Assembly: GCA_023653785.1 (NCBI GenBank)
Contig: JAMKCH010088200.1
Span: forward strand, 1 to 64,000
Origin: Ophioderma brevispina
Taxonomy: Eukaryota > Echinodermata > Ophiuroidea > Amphilepidida > Ophiodermatidae
Reading direction: 5' to 3'
DNA: 64,000 bases
Both the position numbers and the translations under genes were made by a program. Below, one piece after another: positions 1 to 12,837 of the stretch (the first letter of the stretch is position 1; each line of letters opens with the position of its first letter). The notes under the pieces are model-generated. The model was not told where the DNA came from, ran no database searches, and was given only the letters and a program-made list of their open reading frames with translations.

Positions 1-332
1 CTCAGTAAACTCACTCATACAGGCAGAGGGTGTATGCCGCACACACACATTCAGCCACGGTATAATTCAACAACACGGCCGGTCTTAGAATAGCTTACAC
101 GCATGTGTTAACTACTGCCTCTCTATTCTGATCTGCCTGTCGGGCTATAAACCGTGCTCCAGTGCAAGCCACAAACACACGCACACACAAGGCCGGCTAA
201 TCAATAATTTAACACTACAGGATCTCGTTTGGCCGTCCAATCACGGCGCTGATCAATGATGTCATCACAGCGGGGGAAAGACTGGTTGAGCCGAGAATGA
301 TGAGTGTTAATGGTGCATGCACCACATTGGTA

Positions 333-358
333 TGTGTGTGTGTGTTATGTGTGTGTGC
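333..358. repeat. TG-rich microsatellite
   Basis: A short imperfect TG run. The matching stretch in copy 2 lies near 9205-9232 and differs in length. Ordinary dinucleotide repeat. Confidence 0.6.
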
Positions 359-778
359 TACAACAGACACATTTGTAGGATTTTACCTCAAAAATTAAAT
401 CAGGATGCAATTATAAAAGCTTGTGATAGGAGAACAGGAAATCATATGGTTAGGGAAAGTAGTCAACCAGTAAAAAGATACTAGGTTTAAAAAGACAAGG
501 CTTTGTTTTAGTTTGTAAATTAATATTGTTTCAATATTATGTTATGAAAATGTGCCGATTCGTAAACAGGAAACTAATATTTGTTCCAATTTAGTTTTTA
601 AAAAAATTGACCTTCTTCAAATTTGTATCTTTGTGTGTGTTTACCTATTGACGTCAAGAAGAGACTGAAAATCATTGTGCGTAGTGATATGCCATCGGTA
701 GGTGGGTTTGTTTATGAGTGGATTCAAGTTTTGAATTATTCTAACTATTAACTGGAGTTCTGTTTAGACTATAATGAT

Positions 779-868
779 CACCGGCGTATCCAGACCTTGG
801 TTTTTGTTAGGTGACCCCCAAAAGGCTGATTTTGCATGTTTTGGCATGAACCCCCAAATACGCCACTG
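779..868. mobile_element. Short inverted-repeat element, GGCGTATC ends
   Basis: The left end reads caccggcgtatccagac and the right end reads aatacgccactg, an inverted pair bounding ~90 bp with runs of C inside. The copy-2 equivalent is at 9640-9725, and a longer relative lies at 41270-41420. The small size and inverted ends fit a non-autonomous DNA transposon remnant. The superfamily is not assigned. Confidence 0.5.
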
Positions 869-2198
869 ATTTAACTTGGTAAAATGGTAGGAGAGTAGGA
901 GGTTCTCACCAGATTAAGCTTTGAGGGCAATATATGTTAAGTACAAAGTAATCGGCAAATTTAGGAAAATAATGACGCATTTTTGGGGGTAATTGTACTT
1001 GTAGATGATACGAGGATTGAAACCTCCACCAAGGCTTTCATGCACCTATCACTGGTGATATTTATTGACCTTATTATGTAGCTACTTTGCATAATTTTTC
1101 ACTCTTTTTTTTTACTTGGAGAGTAGAAGCAAGTAGGAAAGAGAAATGTGTTCCATTTAGTAGGACTAACCACCATTTAGTCCTGGACTAAGGTATACTG
1201 CTCTCGTGAAATGAGTCATTATTGCTAAAATACTACCACTAGACTCCCCCTTCTCAACAAATAACTCGTACAACTGGCAACTCCCAAGACATAAGAAAAT
1301 ACTTTAAGAATACAAGTAAAATTTCACATTATTCAGTGATACCTTTCCCTTTTGTCCATTTTCAGGTCTTTTTTTTTTAAGAGAATAATGTTGTTCTAAA
1401 TAGAGTTGACCTCTTTTTCTACAGCAATATTTTCATGTAATAAATCACCAATTCATTACACTCAAAAGATTTAACGACATTCCACTATAAAAACAACACA
1501 TTTGATATAAAGTTAACTCTTTCACAATCAAAGAATTGTATAGCATGAAGTGTTTAACCAAACAAGCCTAGATTGTGTGTGACTCTCATAAATTAACTGC
1601 ATTTAGGTCAGTATCTCAAGGCTTGGGGTATTTGCTTTAAGCCGGTGTTCTTCACATGCCACCCAACATCTTCGTTCCTCGAGTGGTAACACTTGTAGGA
1701 ACATTACCTTAATATGCAGGGATGTTTCAACATACAGGAAATCACCAGAGGATCTGAAGACAGCATTTTTTATAAAATAAACCTTTCTGACCTGAAAAGT
1801 GAGTGAGGCAGGAATTCTCTAATTTCAGGATGGGTTGCATTCAGGCAATATGAGTGCATTTTATGGAAGAGGGTCATGAATAGATTGTGTGAATTTCTAA
1901 GGTTCTCTTTTGTATTCTTTAATTGATGGAACACAAAAACCAAGGTACAAGTATGCACATGAGCTCACATGCATTATATTCACATAGCCTTAAATGCACC
2001 CACACACATCCACACTTTTTGTATGGTATATACTTTTGAGGAACACAAAAGAACGGTATTGGTTGTTAACAGAAAGATAACCGCATTAGTTATTCCACTG
2101 CTTAAAAATTACCATAAAAAGTTTTTAATGCAGCAGGGACTCATGACCGCTCCAAATGGCTTTTTCTGTTTATATCCAGTGCCAGTCCCAACTGCAAG

Positions 2199-2540
2199 TT
2201 AAAGGTGCAACGAGAGATTTGAGGCAACAAATATTGTGTATAATAGTAATTCATATAGGTAGCACTCAATAGTTCTCACCTGGTGGCTTCAAAATGTCTT
2301 AAAAGAGAGAAAAAAGATGATGTTGATTTGCTTCTATTTCATAAAAAACTAGGCCGAATTTTGTATTGCTCCTATACGAAATTAGAAATCACAATTTTTG
2401 TACCAAAGAAATATTTCTCAGTTAATCCTTTCAGATGGGGGTAATTTTCGATGGGAAGCTTACATCAGGGCCAAAACTCAGTTACTCGCGAGGTTTTTTA
2501 GGGAACACCTGATATGTGAAATCGCTCGTTGCACTTTTAA
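2199..2540. mobile_element. TTAA-bounded MITE, family 1 (AACGAGAGAT ends)
   Basis: TTAA is followed by aggtgcaacgagagattt at the left. The right end carries the complement, ctcgttgcac, followed by TTAA. The internal sequence is the reverse complement of the element at 5633-5960, so the two are opposite-orientation members of one family. TTAA target duplication with short inverted ends is typical of piggyBac-type non-autonomous elements, but no transposase is present, so that assignment is inference. Confidence 0.75.
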
Positions 2541-2904
2541 AAACAATTAAAGGTGTTTTTTTTTTTTTTTTTTTTATTGTGTTTTACAGTATTTGTAACA
2601 GTGTACTGAGGACAAAAGATTTCCTTCTGAGGACTTTATATAAAGATTTCTTTGTGTGGTCGAAGAAGTTAGTCATTCAAGCAGACAAACACACAACATC
2701 ACACACACAATAAACACAGATGCATCCAGGTATGAACAAGATACGGACTCTCACAGATTCACCAATAGAATGTCATGATTTCAGTATGTGTGAGTCCCAT
2801 TGGGGTTTGTGCCAAAAGATTTTGATCTGAACTAGCTGCTCGACTCTTTGGGTGATACTCTGTCCCCGTGGATTTTGAGGTTTGTTTTACCATGCCCTGA
2901 GGCA

Positions 2905-3220
2905 GTTGTGATTTTGCATGTTGTCGTTTGTTTTATGGTTCACTGGATATCCCTGAGAAACGCTTATTCACAAAATATGAGTTGATTCTGATCTTGCAGT
3001 TTGGGCAATTGCGGTTTTCCATGGTCCCATAGGCCACTGTGCGTAATTCTGTCTGTTTGGACAGAAATACAAAATTGTGAATTTCTTACAGATACAACCA
3101 AATTTGCATGTAAGATTAGGACCACATGGATGAAATAGGGCTAATATCGATGATATAAAACTCTCAAGTTCTTTGAGGTAAGGTAAGAAGGGGGATGAGG
3201 GGATCACAAGTGCCCTTTAA
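2905..3220. mobile_element. TTAA-bounded MITE, family 2 (GTGAT ends), decayed left end
   Basis: Shares the order ggatatcc, gagaaacgcttattcac, tctgatcttgc, gtccgtt-like, gatcac, ccctttaa with the clean members at 6525-6858 and 15649-15993. The right TTAA is at 3217-3220. The left end is degraded and its position approximate. Non-coding. Confidence 0.6.
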
Positions 3221-3235
3221 GTTGTTGATATGACC

Positions 3236-3899
3236 TTAAGAGAACAAGGACAATTTCCACAAAGGAAGTGCCCCCATTTGTTTAGAACATGTTTTTTTTT
3301 CATATTTGGAATGCGAACCAATATGCACACCTGAGTGAAATAAATCAAATACGCCTTATCATTAATTGTTAGATGCGGATTTAGAATTGTCTGTCTTGAA
3401 AACACAGCAGCCGACAGCATGTCCCGCTGAGCTATTGTATGATGTTTTTGTTCAATAGGTCTTTAACAACATTTAGTTGGCTTTTTGGAAACTTCATTCC
3501 AGATGTAATAATAAGGTTTTAAACAAAAATATGTGACGCGGTTAAAAGTTTTTCTGTTAGCTGTTTTCGGGTGGTATAAAGGAACCAATTTAGACAAAAA
3601 CAGTTCTACACGGTCTTCCATTTTTCGTGGGAAATCCACAGTAAATGTGTGTGTTTCAAATGCAGCATGTGTGACCTGATGTTGGGGGTAATCCATGCAC
3701 AGCAGGACGTTGCCGGCTGTCGTGATAGAAAAATCAAAGCAGCTTTCTATGGGACAATTACAATATCAGGGAAGTTCAAAATTAGTTTTTGGTTTTTTTT
3801 TATTGTGTATATATAAAAAACCTTCGAAAACTCTCAAGGGTTCTACAACCAATCAAGTACAAATGAGAGAAATTTGTATAAAAAATCTCTGTCCTTTAA
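3236..3899. mobile_element. TTAA-bounded element, family 4, with a nested insertion
   Basis: TTAAGAGAACAAGGACA lies at the left and tctctgtcctttaa at the right. The outer parts align with 5957-6318: gagtgaaataaatc against gaagtgaatatgc, ttctatggga, and gagagaaatttg. The 664 bp length against ~360 bp for the relative is explained by a nested element at 3405-3723. Copy-2 counterpart: 12153-12837. Confidence 0.65.
3405..3723. mobile_element. Nested inverted-repeat element (CAGCAGCCG ends)
   Basis: Left end cagcagccgacagcat and right end agcaggacgttgccggct are inverted copies over ~24 bp. The span is missing from the relative at 5957-6318, which runs straight through the equivalent point. The counterpart at 12315-12645 preserves the ends better (ccgaccagcatcccg and cgggatgttgccggctg). 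A non-autonomous element inserted into a family-4 member. Confidence 0.6.
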
Positions 3900-4225
3900 T
3901 GTACACTGTTAGTAAAGCAGGAAAGGTTGGTTGGATGTCTATACGAGGTTCCCATTAGCTTGCTATCTTATATTATTCTTTAATCCCATACTGAGAACTT
4001 TATTTAAATCATTAGATTAAAATGTGCCTTTAAGAAGATTACTACTGAAAAGGTGGAGTTTCCATAAGCCATCTACAGAAAGGAGAGGATATAAGCTGAA
4101 CAATGGTCTCTAAGCAGAGAACCCCACAGAAAGAGAGATCCGCAGCCTTCTATTTAGAAGAGGCCATTAAATCTCACTTGATTAGAGCTTGGGGTCAACG
4201 TTTGCTGTAATATCCACATACTTTG

Positions 4226-4640
4226 AGGGATTTTAAACCAAATTTGGGTCACCAGGTGCAACATGGCATTCATTTTCCACCATTTGTTGATGAGGTACAA
4301 AGGTTTCGCATCCAGAGTCAAAGGTCATGAGGGGAGGTCCAAGTTGTAAAATAGGTGAAAATGTAAAATTTAACCTCATTTGACAAAATTGAAGTTCAAT
4401 TGGAACCAAACTTGATCTAGGGCAAACATGGGATCCCTCAATTGCTGATGAGGTCAAAAGTCACATAACAAGGTCAAACGTCATTTGAGGTCAAACAAAG
4501 TCAAATGGGGTAAAAAAAATGTAAAATTGGACCTCATTTGAAAAGTTGAAGTGCAATGGAACCAAGCTTTATGGAGTTACATGCAAGCCCTCATTTGTTT
4601 AGGAGGTTCAAAGGTACATATCAAGGTCAAAGGTCATATG
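4226..4640 (+). repeat. ~166 bp tandem repeat rich in AGGTCA
   Basis: About two and a half units. Recurring landmarks are gtgcaacatggcattc/gcaaacatgggatccctc, gatgaggt, aaggtcaaaggtcat, aaaatgtaaaatt, acctcatttga and gaagttcaattggaacc. It is followed at 4650 by acaaaccacgacggcag, a segment also found in the arms of the Tc1-like element at 42180-43318, so the array probably belongs to that class of element. Copy-2 counterpart: 13146-13530. Confidence 0.75.
4624..4636 (+). promoter_or_regulatory. Perfect DR1-type nuclear receptor site inside repeat
   Basis: AGGTCA, a one-base spacer, then AGGTCA. This is the textbook DR1 half-site arrangement bound by HNF4, RXR, PPAR or COUP-TF type receptors. 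It lies in a transposon-associated tandem repeat and no promoter is visible nearby, so function is unproven and the match may be incidental. Confidence 0.35.
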
Positions 4641-5632
4641 AGGCTATCATTCACAAACCACGACGGCAGGGAATATAACGGTCGAGGACCGATGTATTTT
4701 TTACCAACAAGGGTCACACCTTGCCAAACCCAGTCACCATTGATTAAACATGTAAGTAGTGAGATATTATGATAAAACAGCTCAACCATGGTCACATGAA
4801 GACATCTGACACCCAAGAAAGATTTGACCAGGGGAAAAAAAGCTTAAAATCATGCTAAATCAGCCATTTTTTGCCTCCTCCCAGGAAGTTCCCTCCAACA
4901 GGAAAATCATGCCTCAAAAACCACCTCCAACTAGGAAAATCTGCCTCAAAACAGGGAGGAAAAATGGCCCTCAAAATGGGGGAAATGAAAGGAGGAAGAA
5001 GGGGGAAATTTCCCCCTCTGACAAGTGACCCATGTTACACCCCTGCATTCAGTATTAAGTTTGATATATTTGTTGATTTCTCCCAATAGTTGTTGATTTC
5101 TCCCATTTACTATCTTGTGCATGTTCTTCAGCCATGAGCGGTGGAACCAAATGACTCATCCACAGACTTCATTTGTGGGTTGTTGTACATGAAAATAGAG
5201 CAATAATGGCCTGTTTGACATTACAAAAGATTTTACACAAAAATGGCAGCTATTTGTAGACAATTCCAGTACATGGTGTGATAAAAAATCAAATGGAACT
5301 TGAAAAGGCCGTGGCCCGGGAGGGAGGCGCCTAGCGATATTTTTGGATGCCCCATTAGCGCAATGTGAGTAAATAATTTATACAGTTCAAAGATATAGAG
5401 CGTACCGGTGGGACATGCTGCTTAACCAATTGTGACAAAATGGATACCGTGATAAATTCAGGTAAAAATTGCATCCAAAATGGATGAGATGAATAATAGA
5501 AATATTGCAAGTCTGATAAATATATTTGTTGGATTTGGAATATATTGTACTTACTCAATTAAGGTCAATAAAAAGCAAAAGCCAGTGCTGTCATTGTTAC
5601 ACTGTGAAATCACACAAACATTTTGAAGGTAT

Positions 5633-5960
5633 TTAAGGTGCAACGAGAGATTTCAAATAACAGGTGCCTCAAAAAAAAATGTGAAAATTTAATTTTTGCA
5701 CTGGTGTAAAGCGTATATCAAAAACATCCACAATCTGTAAGGATTAAGCGAGAACTGTTTCTTTGGTACAAAAATAGTGAAATTTCTATTTTTGTATAGG
5801 AAGAAAATACGAAATTCGGCCTATGTTTTCTATTGACAGTAATAAGAATATAAAAATCACCTTTGTTTTACTGTTAAGACAATACTGTACACTTAGAGGT
5901 AAGAAATCATGTGAGTGTCTAATCTATTTGAAATCTCAAATCTCTCGTTGCACCTTTTAC
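5633..5960. mobile_element. TTAA-bounded MITE, family 1
   Basis: Starts TTAAGGTGCAACGAGAG and ends with the inverse ctctcgttgcacctttt, where the final TTAA has lost its form. The interior shares the aaattcggcctatg segment with the member at 2199-2540 on the opposite strand. Confidence 0.75.
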
Positions 5961-6318
5961 AAGAGATGCGAGGGACATTTCCAGAAAGAAGCACCCCAAT
6001 TTTAAAACATATTTTGCATATTTAGAATGCTTACCAACCACCTGTGATATTAGGCTAACACCTGAAGTGAATATGCTGTCTTTAGTAATAAACTCATATT
6101 AAGATGATTAGAATTTTTTGTTGTGACAACAAAAATTCAAAGCATGCTTTTCTATGGGAACAATTATGAAGAGGCAAGTAAGTTCAAAACCTAGTTTGTG
6201 TTGCTTTTACTTGTGTCACTTCAATCCTCCTTTGAAATGTTCTGGTAGGTATTCTACACATGATCAAGTGGAAGGAAATTGAGAGAAATTTTGATCTCAA
6301 AAAATTATTCCTGTCCTT
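5957..6318. mobile_element. TTAA-type element, family 4 (uninterrupted)
   Basis: Left end gagatgcgagggacatttcc and right end attcctgtcctttag are an imperfect inverted pair. The interior reads across the point where 3236-3899 has its nested insertion and across the point where 14815-15420 has its own, so it is the empty-site reference for both. Confidence 0.6.
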
Positions 6319-6524
6319 TAGTGCAGGTAATATCACAAAGCAAATTTTATATAAAGTCAGTCATGCTTTTTTTGTGAAAATCTGAAAAAATGTCTTTGTT
6401 TCAAGAAGAAGCATGCAGGAGCGGCACCAGGGGCGGCAGGGAGGTGACTGTTCCCCTAAGAGTTACAAATTCAGAAAAAAAAAGTGAGTTTTAAGCAATA
6501 AATTGCATTTTTTCCCTATATGAG

Positions 6525-6858
6525 TTAAAGGTGCATTTTGTGATTCCAGCTCCACCTGTTAATTCCTGATCACTGATATCCTTGAGAAAGCTTATTCACA
6601 AAATCTGAGTTGCTTCTGATCTTGCGTTTTTGTGTTATGAACAATTGCTTGTTTCCACGGTCCCATAGGCACCGTGCTGTATTTCTGTCCGTTTACGACA
6701 GAATATACACAATTGCAAAGCTCTTCCAAATAAATCAAATTTGCACGTAATTTTAGTCACAGGGATTACTAATGATAACGGTTTTCAGGCGCTCTAAAAA
6801 TCTAACTTTTTTAGGTAAAGTCGGGGGACGAGGTTGTGGATCACGAAAGCCCCTTTAA
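6525..6858. mobile_element. TTAA-bounded MITE, family 2
   Basis: Left end TTAAAGGTGCATTTTGTGAT; right end atcacgaaagcccctttaa, the imperfect inverse, with TTAA on both sides and a 334 bp span. The interior contains the segment gtcccataggc, found in every member. Other members: 2905-3220, 11811-12135, 15649-15993, 26113-26437 and, reversed, 61321-61636. Confidence 0.8.
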
Positions 6859-7098
6859 TCGTGTAATTTGCCCGGAAGCACGGATGGACCAGTTGTATCC
6901 ATGGTGATGAATGTTATCAAGATTAGCATTTAAACAAAAAATAAGTTAAGATGAATATTTGTGTCAGAACTTCAAGGCAGAAACAATATTAAATAAAGAG
7001 TGACATGTAAAAAAAACTGAAAAAGCTAACTCAACTGATATCCATGTTGTAATTGTAATTGGTGCACGGTTGTTGTCTCTGTATGCATTATTAAGTTT

Positions 7099-8857
7099 TG
7101 CTTAAAGTAAACTGGGGGGGGGGGAATCTGACTTTTGAGTCAAAGGACAATTCGCCATCGAAGTGGTTACATAACTCCTGGTTACTGGCATCACGCACCT
7201 TTTGGAATAGTATTGCAGGCCGTAGACTTGTGTAGTGATCATTTCGATCGTGGTGCAGACTAAAAAGAGTGATCCAGTTGACCCATAGGAACGACCGGAT
7301 TACACGAACACTTCGCATAGCGAATCACCACTTGTTATGTTGTTGCTGCTTTTGGGTTTTTAAATGGTTGACTTCCTGTGGGATTATGTATGCTATCAAG
7401 AGGTTACCACAATAAGGTTCTGGGAAAATTGAACATAAATGCAGCTCTATGGAGTCAATGTGTCATGCCTCCATTCAGTCAGCTCACGATGAACAAGTAA
7501 AAGCAAGACCCATGTACACTAGACAGTTACTCACCTTTAATGGCTTGTACTCATTTGCGTACTACAGCAGTGGATTTAGCATAAATTAATTAAGTGTCAT
7601 GAGGTTTATGCTGGATTACAAAGCCATTTTCAGACAGATGCTGTTGCCACTATAAAACATCAGTCCAGAAAAATGCTGTGGGCAAGGATTGTTGTTATGC
7701 ATGAAAAATATCAATTCAGTCACTGATCCAGTAACATTGCTTCTGAAGATGTATGATACCAAACATGCTATCATATTTCAATTTTAACTTCATCACAACT
7801 GGACCCTATTTATATTAGTGTAGTAATGAATTATTGAAACCATCGCAAGTCAAAAATAGCAACATTTCCTGTAGTGAATGAGTTCATTTTCTAGTGGTTC
7901 TTTTCGCTAAGTCCATCTATAACAATATTAATGGGAAATGATATTCTAAAAATAGACTAAACAAACCCAAATAACAGGACTATTAAATATATCAAAAGTA
8001 TTGTAAACCCCACTGAGTATAGAGCTGAGCTATATTTTAGCATAGTCTGATTGCCAATTAGTCTCCTGCCCATTTATCATATCCCGGTGCTTTGCGCATC
8101 TTAATAATAAACCTGACGAAAATAGGACTGCAATTTCCATTATGATATGGTTTTAATTTTCACGTGTAACATCTAAACATATTTTGGAATCAAAAAAAAG
8201 GTGGACATTGGGGTGGACACATGGAGAAATTGCATACATTGATAACTTGGTACACGGTTTTAAAAAAGGATATTAGCTTGAAAATAAATATTCAAGAATA
8301 TTGTACTAGATTCCAGGAGCAGCAAATATGCAGTGACCCATTTTAAAAAGTGCAAAAATTGACTTAATTTGCATCTTCTGTCTTTCTTTCCGTAACAGGT
8401 AATAGAATACCCAAGAACACATTCTTCCCTGGCAAGGTGGCGGAAGGGAGAAGATGTACCCAGTGCAAGTTGTGGGAAAAAAACACAGCGGCACACAGGA
8501 GGGGCCGGAGGACACCGTAGGAATATCAATGCACCATGCTATTACATCTTGAAGCTTGCAAAAGATTAGCATTACCAATGGGCATCAATGCTAACTCAGG
8601 CTGATCCACACAAAGAGTTAGCCATGTATTATTGTGACAAACACTATCAATAGCCCACTGGTGACACCCTATCCAGTTCAAATATTCCATATTTGTGTAT
8701 GTTGATTAAGTGGGCGTGCATTCAACATCATTGGACAATGTATGAATTAGGCACTTCTAAGCTACAATAAGTACAATAGACCGGAAAATATGCGATATTG
8801 TCTTATACTTACCGATTTAAATAAGATTATGCCATCCAGAATATGTTCACAGGCCAG
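7099..8857. other. Spacer between duplication copies, no gene seen
   Basis: AT-rich sequence with no match elsewhere in the window and no recognisable protein. A G run lies at 7111-7123. Two overlapping minus-strand open frames near 8260-8578 are short, lack familiar motifs and overlap in different phases, so I do not call a gene. Confidence 0.6.
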
Positions 8858-9639
8858 CTCAGTAAACTCACTATTTTCACACAGGCATGTATGGGTGTAT
8901 GCATGCATGCACGGGCACACTCCAGCCCGGTATAATCAACAACACGGCCAGTCTAGACATAGCTTCCACTGCATGTGTAACTGCTGCCTTTATGTCTGCC
9001 GGTCCGGGCATAAACCGTGCCCCGTGCAAGCCACAAACACACGCACACCAAGGCGGCTAATTCAATAATTTAAACCACTACAGGGATCTCATTTGGCCGT
9101 CCACATCACGGCCGCTGATCAATGATTGTAATCACAGAGGGGAAAGACTGGGTTGCTGAGCCGAGAATGATGAGTGTTATGGTGCATGCACACAGACATT
9201 GTATGTGTGGTGTTATGTGTGTGTGCTACAACATGACACATTTGTAGGATTTACCTCAAAAGAAATCAGGATGCCATTATAAAAGCCTGGTGAAGGAGAA
9301 CAGAAATCATAGGTTAGCGGAAAAGTAGTAACAGTAAAAAGATACTAGGTTTAAATGACAAGGGCTTTGCTTGGGTTGTTAAATAATATGTTTCAATATG
9401 ATGTTATGAAATATGATGCTATAAGTAAACAGGAAACTTCAAATTTGTTCCAATTTTATGTTTTAAAAAAATTGACCTTCTCAATTTGTCTCTTTGTGTG
9501 TGTTTTACCTTATTGAAGTTCAAGAAGGAGACTGTGTAATCATGGTTCTGTAGTGTATGTACATTCTGTATGAGTGTATGTATGGGTAACGTTTTGAATT
9601 ATGGGCCATTAAATGAGTTCTGTTTGATATAATGATTTA

Positions 9640-9725
9640 CACCGGCCTATCAGACCTTGGTTTTTTAGGGTGCCCCCAAAAAGGGATGATTTTGCATGTT
9701 TGGCATGAACCCCAAGATACGCCAT
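9640..9725. mobile_element. Short inverted-repeat element, copy-2 equivalent
   Basis: Counterpart of the element at 779-868 inside duplication copy 2, with the same order of ends (accggc at left, tacgccatg at right) but slightly eroded. It carries no coding potential. Confidence 0.45.
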
Positions 9726-11106
9726 GATTTTGATTTAACTTAGCAAATGGTAGGAGAGTAGGAGGTTCTTCAACTGAAGGTATTGAGGCAATATATGTTA
9801 ATTCAAAAAGCTAATCTGCATAATTTAGAAAAGATGACTGCATTTTTGGGGGTAATTGTACTTGTAGATGATACGAGGATTGAAACCTCCACAAGGCTTT
9901 CAGGCACCTATCACTGCGTGAAATTTTTAGTGCCATATTTTTATTGAAGCTACTTTGCATAAATTTTTTCACTCTTTTTTTTTAATTGGAGGTAGAAGCA
10001 AGGTAGAAAGAGGAAATGTTCCATTTAGTAGGACTAACCACCATTTAGTCCTGGACTAAGGTTTATTAATGGTCTCGTGAATGAAGTCATTATTGATAAA
10101 CACTACTACCACTAGAATCCTCAACAAATAACTCGCTTAAAACTGCAACTACCAAGAATAAAGAACTAATTTTAATGAAGTACAAGTAAAAATTTCATCA
10201 GTATTCAGTCGATACATTTCCGGTGTGCCATTTTCAGTTCTTTTTGTTATTAAGAGAATACATTGTGTTTTCTAAATAGAGTTGGACGTCCTTTTTCTAC
10301 AAAGCAATTATTTATGTACTAAATCAACAAATCAAGTTACACTTCAAAAGATTTAAAGACATTCCACTATAAAAACAAAACACATTTGATATAAAATGTT
10401 AAATCTTTCAAATCAAAGAATTGTTATAGCATGAGTGTTTAAACCAAACAAGCCTAGTTGGTGTGACCTTTCAATAAATTAAACATGCCTTTAGGTCAGC
10501 TATATCAAGGCAGTGGGTATTGCTTTAAAGCAGTGTGTTCTCACATGCCACCCAACATCTTAGTCCCTCGAGTGAGTTACACACTTTTAGTAAAATTACC
10601 TTAATTATGATGGATGTTTCAACAGACAGGAAATCACAGAGGATCTGAAGACAGCATTTGTATCTAAAATAACCCTTTCTGACCTGAAAAAAGTGAGTGT
10701 AGGTGAGCAGCATTCTATAATTCAGCTGGGTGCATTCAGGCAATATGAGTGCATTTTCTGGAAAGAAGAGGGTCATGAAAGATAGTGGAATTCTAATGTT
10801 CTCTTTTGTATTCTTTAATTGATGGTAACACAAAACCCAAGTACAAGTATGCCACATGAGCTTCACATTGCATAATTCACAATATGCATGAAATGCACAC
10901 ACACATACAAAACTTTTTGTATGGTATATCACTTTGAGGACCATCACACGAAATGTTTATTGGTTGTAACAGAATAAAACCCAGCATTGTTATATTCCCC
11001 TGTTAAAAATACCATAAAAAAGGTCATTTTTAAAATGGCAGCAGGATCATGACAGCCAAATGGCTCTTTTTTCTGTTTATATCCATGTTGCAAGTCCAAC
11101 TGCCAG

Positions 11107-11461
11107 TTAAGTGAAACGAGAGATTTTGAGGAACCCCAAAATTGTGTCATAATAGTAATTTCATATAGATTTAGACACTCAATAGATTCTCACCTGAGTG
11201 TTTTTTGCTGCAGAAAGGTCTATTAAAAGAGAGAAAAAAGATGATTTGAATGTGCTTATATTTCAATATAAAACATAGGTGAATTTTGTATTTGCTCATA
11301 TACGAAATTAGAAATTTCACAAGTTTTGTACCAAAGAAACATTTCCTCAGCTTATCCTTTCAGATTGGGGTTATTTCGATGGAAAGTTTACATCAGGGCA
11401 AAAATCAGTACTCTCGAGGTTTTAGGCCCACCTGATATGTGAAATCTCGTTGCACCTTTAA
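11107..11461. mobile_element. TTAA-bounded MITE, family 1 (duplication copy 2)
   Basis: Copy-2 counterpart of 2199-2540. The left end is eroded (TTAAGTGAAACGAGAG); the right end reads aaatctcgttgcacctttaa. It confirms that the termini in copy 1 are not chance inverted repeats. Confidence 0.7.
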
Positions 11462-11810
11462 AACAATTAAAGTTGTTGTTTTTTACAGTAATTTAACAGT
11501 GTACGAGGGACAAAAAGATTCCTTCTGAGCGACCTTTATTCTAAGACTTCTTTGTGTTGGTACTCAGAGTATATGTCATTCACGCGACACACACAAACAT
11601 ACACACAACACACATTAACATTCAAGATGCTCCCGTATGAACAAGATTAAGGCATCTCACAGATTCACCAAAAATAGAATGACATGTGATTTTCACGTAG
11701 GTGCTTGAAGTCCCATTGGGTTTGTGCCAAAAGATTTTGATCTGAACTAGCTGCTAGACTCTTGGTGATACTCTGTCCCCGTGGATTTTGAGGTTTTGTT
11801 TACCATGCCT

Positions 11811-12135
11811 TGATGCAGGTTTTGCTTGATTCTAGCATTTCTGTTTTATTATGGTTCCCTAGTATCCTTGAGAAAAGTTATCACAACATATGAGTTGATT
11901 CTGATCTTGCAGTTTGGGCAATTGACTTGTTTCCATGGTCCAATAGGCCACTGTGCTGAATTCTGTTGTTTATGGATAGAAATACAAAATGTGAATTTCT
12001 ACGATACAACCAAATTTGCATGTTAAGAGTTAGGTAACACATGGATTACTAGGGCTAATTAGTTCAGATGATTATAAAAATCTCAAGTTCTTTGAGGTAG
12101 TCAGGGGATGAGGGGGATCACCAAAGTGCCCCTTT
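11811..12135. mobile_element. TTAA-bounded MITE, family 2 (duplication copy 2)
   Basis: Counterpart of 2905-3220. The interior keeps tgagttgattctgatcttgc and ggtccaataggccac. The right end reads gtgcccctttag. The left end is again degraded. Confidence 0.55.
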
Positions 12136-12152
12136 AGTTGTTTATATGGTAC

Positions 12153-12837
12153 TTAAAGAGACACAAGGAACATTTCACAAGAAGTGCCCCCCTTTTGTTT
12201 AAACCGTTTTTTTTCATATTGGAATGGTTACCAAGATCACACCTGAAGTGAATAACAATAACGCGATCCTTATATTGTCGAAGATGATGATTTGAATTTT
12301 CTGTCTTGAAACACCAGCAGCCGACCAGCATCCCGATGAGCTATTGTTATGAATGTTTTTTGTTCCAATAGAGTCTCTTTAACAGACTTTAGTTGGCGTC
12401 TGTGGAAACTTCATATCCAGATTTAATAATAAGGTTTTAAAACAAAAATATGTGATCGGTTAAAGGTTTTTCTGTTTAGCTGTTTTGGGTGGTATAAAAG
12501 GAACCAATTTAGACAAAAACAGTTCTACACGGTCTTCCAATTTTTCATGGGAAATCCACAGTAAATGTCTGTGTTTTCAAATGGCAGCAGTGTGTGACCT
12601 GATGTTGGGGTAATCCATACACAGCGGGATGTTGCCGGCTGCTGTGGATAGAAAAATCAAAGCAAGCTGTTCTATGGGGACAATTACAATATCAGGGAAG
12701 TTCAAAATATAGTTTTTGGTTTCTTTTTTATTGTTTCTCTAAAAAACCTTCGAAACACTCTCGATAAGTGTTCTACAACTAATCAAGTACAAACTGAGAG
12801 AAATTTGTATTAAAAAAATCTCCTCCTGTCCCTTTAA
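12153..12837. mobile_element. Family 4 element with nested insertion (duplication copy 2)
   Basis: TTAA at 12153-12156 and 12834-12837. Same structure as 3236-3899, including the nested element at 12315-12645. Its presence in both copies means the nesting predates the duplication, if the duplication is real. Confidence 0.65.

Larger units (their letters stand above)
1..7098 (+). repeat. Large direct duplication, copy 1
   Basis: This segment aligns along its whole length with 8858-16240 in the same orientation. Anchors in the same order include the ggccgtcca stretch near 230, the AGGTCA repeat near 4230-4640 and the ggtgcacggttgttgtc stretch near 7061. The match ends where copy 1 reads into a G run at 7111 and copy 2 into gttcggaacacatg. 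The left edge is cut by the window, so the true unit may be longer. Differences are mostly isolated one-base gains and losses. No open frame of note survives in both copies, so I see no gene. It may be a real segmental duplication or an uncollapsed assembly copy. Confidence 0.9.

Noticed and set aside
10525..10947. 140-codon minus frame in duplication copy 2
   Set aside because: The corresponding region of copy 1 does not keep the frame, and no domain is recognised.
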